Origin: Bradyrhizobium tropiciagri
Lineage (GTDB): Bacteria; Pseudomonadota; Alphaproteobacteria; Rhizobiales; Xanthobacteraceae
Direction of reading: 5' to 3'
DNA length: 64,000 nucleotides
Assembly (NCBI RefSeq): GCF_018130505.1
Contig: NZ_JAFCKH010000003.1
Location: 496,001-560,000 of the forward strand
Shown here: one piece after another, positions 62,101 to 64,000 of the stretch
Numbering within the stretch: position 1 is the stretch's first letter
Layout of the letters: each line of letters starts with the position of its first letter
The notes under the pieces: model-generated
What the model was told of the DNA's origin: nothing
The model's database searches: none
Seen by the model: only the letters and a program-made list of their open reading frames with translations
Position numbers and translations under genes: made by a program

Positions 62101-62333
62101 TGACGTCGATGGCGTTCATCATGGGCGTGCTGCCGCTGGTGCTCTCGACCGGCGCGGGCTCGGAGATGCGGCGCGCGATGGGTGTCGCGGTGTTCTCCGG
62201 CATGATCGGCGTCACGATCTTCGGTCTGTTCCTGACGCCGGTATTCTACGTACTGCTGCGCACCGTCACCGGCATGAAGCCGCTGACGCGGCACGGCCAG
62301 GCGACCATTCCAGGAAACACGCACGCGGCATGA
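59151..62333 (+). CDS. RND efflux pump, HAE-1 family (AcrB/MexF-like)
   Basis: 1060 residues, normal for HAE-1. MNLSKFFIDRPIFAGVLS begins the first helix; the proton-relay aspartates are in GIVVDDAIVVVENVERNI (about 410-425); a second half repeats the fold with LLAAMFGVWLSKGDNNVFTQ and GLSAKNAILIVEFARELEF. It would export hydrophobic drugs. It starts 28 bp after the adaptor gene and is followed by a strong terminator. Confidence 0.95.
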   Translation: MNLSKFFIDRPIFAGVLSILIFLAGLISLFAMPISEYPDVVPPSVVVRATYPGANPKVIAETVATPIEEQINGVEGMLYMSSQATTDGAMTLTVTFRLGTDPDKATQLVQNRVQQAEPRLPNVVRQLGIITKKSSPDLTMVVHLLSPNNRYDMTYLRNYAVLNVKDRLARIDGVGDVQLYGAGDYSMRVWVDPQKAAEHVLTANDIVKAIQAQNVEAAAGVVGSSPSVKGIDLQLSVNAEGRLSTEEQFGDIVVKTGANGEVVRLRDVARIELGASEYGLRSLLDNKQAVALPIFQAPGSNALQISDNVRATMAEIKKNMPEGVSYQIVYDPTQFVRSSIEAVIHTLLEAIALVVLVVILFLQTWRASIIPLIAVPVSIVGTFAVMHVFGFSINALSLFGLVLAIGIVVDDAIVVVENVERNIESGLSPREATNQAMREVSGPIIAIALVLIAVFVPLAFISGLTGQFYKQFALTIAISTVISAVNSLTLSPALAALLLKGHHEPKDWLTRIMEKSLGWFFRGFNKVFTKSSENYGRTVLKVIYGKAAVIGLYVVLVGLTGVLFKQVPGGFVPGQDKQYLVGFARLPDGASLDRSEEVIRKMSDIALTQPGVESSVAFPGLSISGFTNSSNAGIVFSTLKPFDERKDPALSGPAIAGDLNKKYAGIQEAFIAMFPPPPVNGLGTIGGFKLQIEDRAGLGYDALNDATKAFMTAIQKAPEIAGAFSSFQVNVPQLFADIDRTKALQLGVPVTEVFNTLQIYLGSYYVNDFNKFGRTYSVRVQADAPFRARADDIRQLKVRSSSGDMVPLSALMTVRQSAGPERAIRYNGFLSSDINAAAAPGYSSGQAQEAATRIAAEVLPPGFAFEWTDLTYQEFIAGNSGIWVFPLAILLVFLVLAALYESLALPLSIIMIVPMGLLAAMFGVWLSKGDNNVFTQIGLIVLVGLSAKNAILIVEFARELEFAGRSPIRAAIEASRLRLRPILMTSMAFIMGVLPLVLSTGAGSEMRRAMGVAVFSGMIGVTIFGLFLTPVFYVLLRTVTGMKPLTRHGQATIPGNTHAA

Positions 62334-62356
62334 TGCCGCGTGCCGTCACACACAAA

Positions 62357-62401
62357 AACGAGAGCCCCGGTTCTGGCTTCGGCAGAACCGGGGCTCTCGT
62401 T
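62357..62401. terminator. intrinsic terminator of the RND operon
   Basis: A perfect 19-bp stem (62357-62375 with 62383-62401) with a 7-nt loop GCTTCGG, preceded by AAAA and starting 24 bp after the RND stop codon. It also ends close to the stop of the small minus-strand gene (62421), so it can serve both directions. Confidence 0.8.
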
Positions 62402-62420
62402 CATGACAATTTGGAAAGGT

Positions 62421-62639
62421 TCAGGCGGCGATATCGAGCAGCAATTGCGACGAACCGCGGACCAGCATCTTGCGGCCCGCCGGCGTCAATGCGAACGATT
62501 CTCCCCGCATTGCGACAAAGCCGAGCGTGACGAGGCTATCGACCGCGTACCGGTTCAGTCGCGAGGGGTTGGCCGCGGGAGCCCGCAGCGCTTTCAACGC
62601 TTCCCACTGATCAGGTCTGAGTTCGAGTTCTTCGCTCAT
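62421..62639 (-). CDS. small winged-helix-like hypothetical protein
   Basis: 72 residues from the ATG at 62639. RPDQWEALKALRAPAANPSR, then LGFVAMRGESFALTPAGRKML, looks like one wing-helix unit as in MarR-type proteins. It may be a small regulator or a domain remnant; no named family is recognised. Two near-identical repeats occur 167-208 bp upstream of its start codon. Confidence 0.55.
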   Translation of the reverse strand: MSEELELRPDQWEALKALRAPAANPSRLNRYAVDSLVTLGFVAMRGESFALTPAGRKMLVRGSSQLLLDIAA

Positions 62640-62805
62640 GGTCCAGGCACTCCAATTTCTTGGGCAGCCAGATACAGAGCGCAGATGAATTTCGTGCGAC
62701 CACAACGAGTCAGGATTTCGATTTATGTGGACACGGCGTCACATCGCCGTGTCATTGGAATGTTTCAAGTTTTTCGAATCGTTGCGACGCAATGACGCGT
62801 GATTT

Positions 62806-62847
62806 CGTCACACAGATTAACCGCAGGCCGTCACACAGGTTAATCGC
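62806..62847. repeat. tandem 19-bp repeat, period 23, upstream of the 62421 gene
   Basis: CGTCACACAGATTAACCGC at 62806-62824 and CGTCACACAGGTTAATCGC at 62829-62847, differing at two positions, with a 23-bp period. The region 62640-62874 holds no other structure I can support. Such spaced direct repeats suit binding of a dimeric response regulator. Confidence 0.55.
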
Positions 62848-62874
62848 GTGGATCAGCCTGGCTAATCGCATCAA

Positions 62875-63675
62875 TTAACCACGCCGCACGCTCGCGCCGC
62901 CATCCACCGGCAATGTGACACCGGTAATAAAATTGGCCTCGTCGGATGCGAGAAACAGTGCCGCATTCGCGACGTCCCAGCCGGTGCCCATTTTCTGCCG
63001 CAGCGGCACCTTGCTGTCGCGTTCGGCCTCGACCTCGGCGCGGCTCTTCCTGAATTCGCGCGCGCGGGTGTCGACTGCCATCGGCGTGTTCATCAGCCCC
63101 GGCAGGATCACATTGGCGCGAATGCCGTATTGCGCGTTCTGGTAGGCGAGCTGTTCGGTGAAGGCGATCATCGCCGATTTCGTCGCCTTGTAGGCGACGT
63201 AAGGATAGGTCGTGATCGCCGCCATCGACGAGATGTTGATGATCGAACCGCGCTGCTGCTTGCGCATGATCGGGATCACATGCTTTGCGGCGAGGATACA
63301 GCTCTTCAGGTTGATCGCAACGCAGCGGTCGAATGCTTCCTCGGTGATGTCGAGAAGCTCGGCATCGCCGCCCGACAGGCTGACGCCGACATTGTTGTGC
63401 AGGATGTCGACGCTGCCCCAGCGGGTCTGCGCATCCGCCACCATCGCCTTGATGTCGGCATTCTTCGTGACGTCGGCCTTGAACGCCGCCGCGATGCCGC
63501 CCTTGGCCGTGATGAGATCGACGGTCTCCTGTGCCGAGTCCGCATTGTGATCGACGCACAGCACCTTGGCGCCCTCACGCGCAAAGGTCAGCGCGGTGGC
63601 GCGGCCGTTGCCGATGCCTTCGCCGGGGCTCTGTCCGGCGCCGACGACGATGGCGACACGATCTTGCAGGCGCAT
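62875..63675 (-). CDS. SDR family oxidoreductase
   Basis: 266 residues. Cofactor motif VGAGQSPGEGIGNGRATAL near residue 11, NNVG, catalytic serine in INISSMA and Y-x3-K in VAYKATKSAM. It begins 1 bp after the stop of the carboxymuconolactone-decarboxylase-family gene, so the two share a transcript. The substrate is not known; the combination suggests a ring-derived or keto-acid route. Confidence 0.85.
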   Translation of the reverse strand: MRLQDRVAIVVGAGQSPGEGIGNGRATALTFAREGAKVLCVDHNADSAQETVDLITAKGGIAAAFKADVTKNADIKAMVADAQTRWGSVDILHNNVGVSLSGGDAELLDITEEAFDRCVAINLKSCILAAKHVIPIMRKQQRGSIINISSMAAITTYPYVAYKATKSAMIAFTEQLAYQNAQYGIRANVILPGLMNTPMAVDTRAREFRKSRAEVEAERDSKVPLRQKMGTGWDVANAALFLASDEANFITGVTLPVDGGASVRRG

Positions 63676-63676
63676 C

Positions 63677-64000
63677 TCACTTCACTCCCGGAATCGGGTA
63701 CTGCTGCAGTACCTCTTTGTAATAAGGTTCGTTGTCGATCTTCATGGTGGCGAGCACGCGCACCACGGCGCAGTAGAACGCAATCGTCAGCACGAGATCG
63801 GTCATGTGCTCGTCGGAGAGCTCTTTCTTGATCTCGGTGAAGGTCGCATCCGACATCGCGAGCTCGCGCACCATCTCGCGGGCGCCCTTGAGAATCGCCT
63901 TTGCCAGCGGCTCGAGCTTCGACGGCTTGCCCTCGGTCTCCGCCATCAGGCCTTCGATATCCGCGTCGGTAACGCCGAACTCCTTGCCGATCTTCACATG
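63677..64000 (-). CDS. carboxymuconolactone decarboxylase/AhpD-family protein, N-terminus cut
   Basis: The stop is at 63677 and the open frame continues past the window end; the visible 107 residues include HVKIGKEFGVTDADIEGLMA and LVLTIAFYCAVVRVLATMKI. This pattern fits the CMD/AhpD fold, but the E-x3-C-x2-H motif of AhpD is not clear, so activity is uncertain. The GTG at 63997 is probably an internal valine. Confidence 0.65.
   Translation of the reverse strand, partial: HVKIGKEFGVTDADIEGLMAETEGKPSKLEPLAKAILKGAREMVRELAMSDATFTEIKKELSDEHMTDLVLTIAFYCAVVRVLATMKIDNEPYYKEVLQQYPIPGVK

Noticed and set aside
1..64000. tRNA, rRNA, riboswitch or phage integration site
   Set aside because: Reading the intergenic spaces, I found no cloverleaf, ribosomal segment or convincing riboswitch and no integrase or attachment duplication. 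A covariance-model search would be decisive.

Overview
The window is a GC-rich chromosomal segment that looks like a Bradyrhizobium-type alphaproteobacterium (Nitrobacteraceae). The pointers are several liv-type and aap-type amino-acid/carboxylate ABC systems, a rhizobial-style C-P lyase cluster, paired SDR and TetR genes, and many short palindromic interspersed repeats with bodies such as GGATGGGTGGAGCGCAGCGA. The genus is inferred from gene content, not tested. No rRNA, tRNA, CRISPR array, insertion sequence or prophage gene was found.

Layout. 1-3222: end of an acyl-CoA ligase gene, a liv-type binding protein, a zinc alcohol dehydrogenase and an enoyl-CoA hydratase, apparently one catabolic operon. 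3317-9624: TetR/SDR pair, a PepSY membrane protein, a repeat-rich stretch, a YkgB-like membrane protein, a beta-lactamase-fold hydrolase and a small hypothetical. 9632-13824: glgC-glgA and a three-domain rhodanese protein. 13889-18425: a complete liv-type ABC importer (ATPases, permeases, binding protein). 18651-20156: a beta-propeller protein and a Cys-rich small protein diverge around a palindrome that matches the molybdate-responsive Mo-box. 20192-26120: a second serine hydrolase, a MocR regulator, DUF983, a Tat-type metallo-beta-lactamase-fold protein and a Bcr/CflA exporter. 26225-32728: amino-acid uptake and conversion locus (racemase-like protein, AapJ-like binding protein, class III aminotransferase, RpiR regulator, AapQ/AapM-like permeases) with no ATPase gene. 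32732-34760: a stand-alone HExxH protein and a lytic transglycosylase. 35125-38509: a predicted exported amine-oxidising system (FAD amine oxidase, cytochrome c, secreted RidA), preceded by a cytosolic CnbZ/RidA-like protein. 38624-42552: M20 hydrolase, aspartate dehydrogenase, nicotinamidase and a divergent hemC.

42622-57006 is the dominant module: a full phosphonate uptake and C-P lyase system. phnCDE1E2 import phosphonates; phnGHIJKL build and run the lyase; phnM and phnN finish the ribosyl phosphate steps; phnF represses. An opposite-strand arm carries a second phnM, a left-handed beta-helix acetyltransferase and a DUF1045 2H phosphoesterase. Both arms have a sequence fitting the PhoB box (7-4-7 spacing), and phnG also has a 32-bp palindrome suited to PhnF. 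A terminator-like hairpin sits between phnD and phnE1.

57072-64000: a TetR-controlled RND efflux pair with two palindromic operator candidates, a strong terminator, a small winged-helix-like protein, and an SDR next to a carboxymuconolactone-decarboxylase-family gene cut by the window end.
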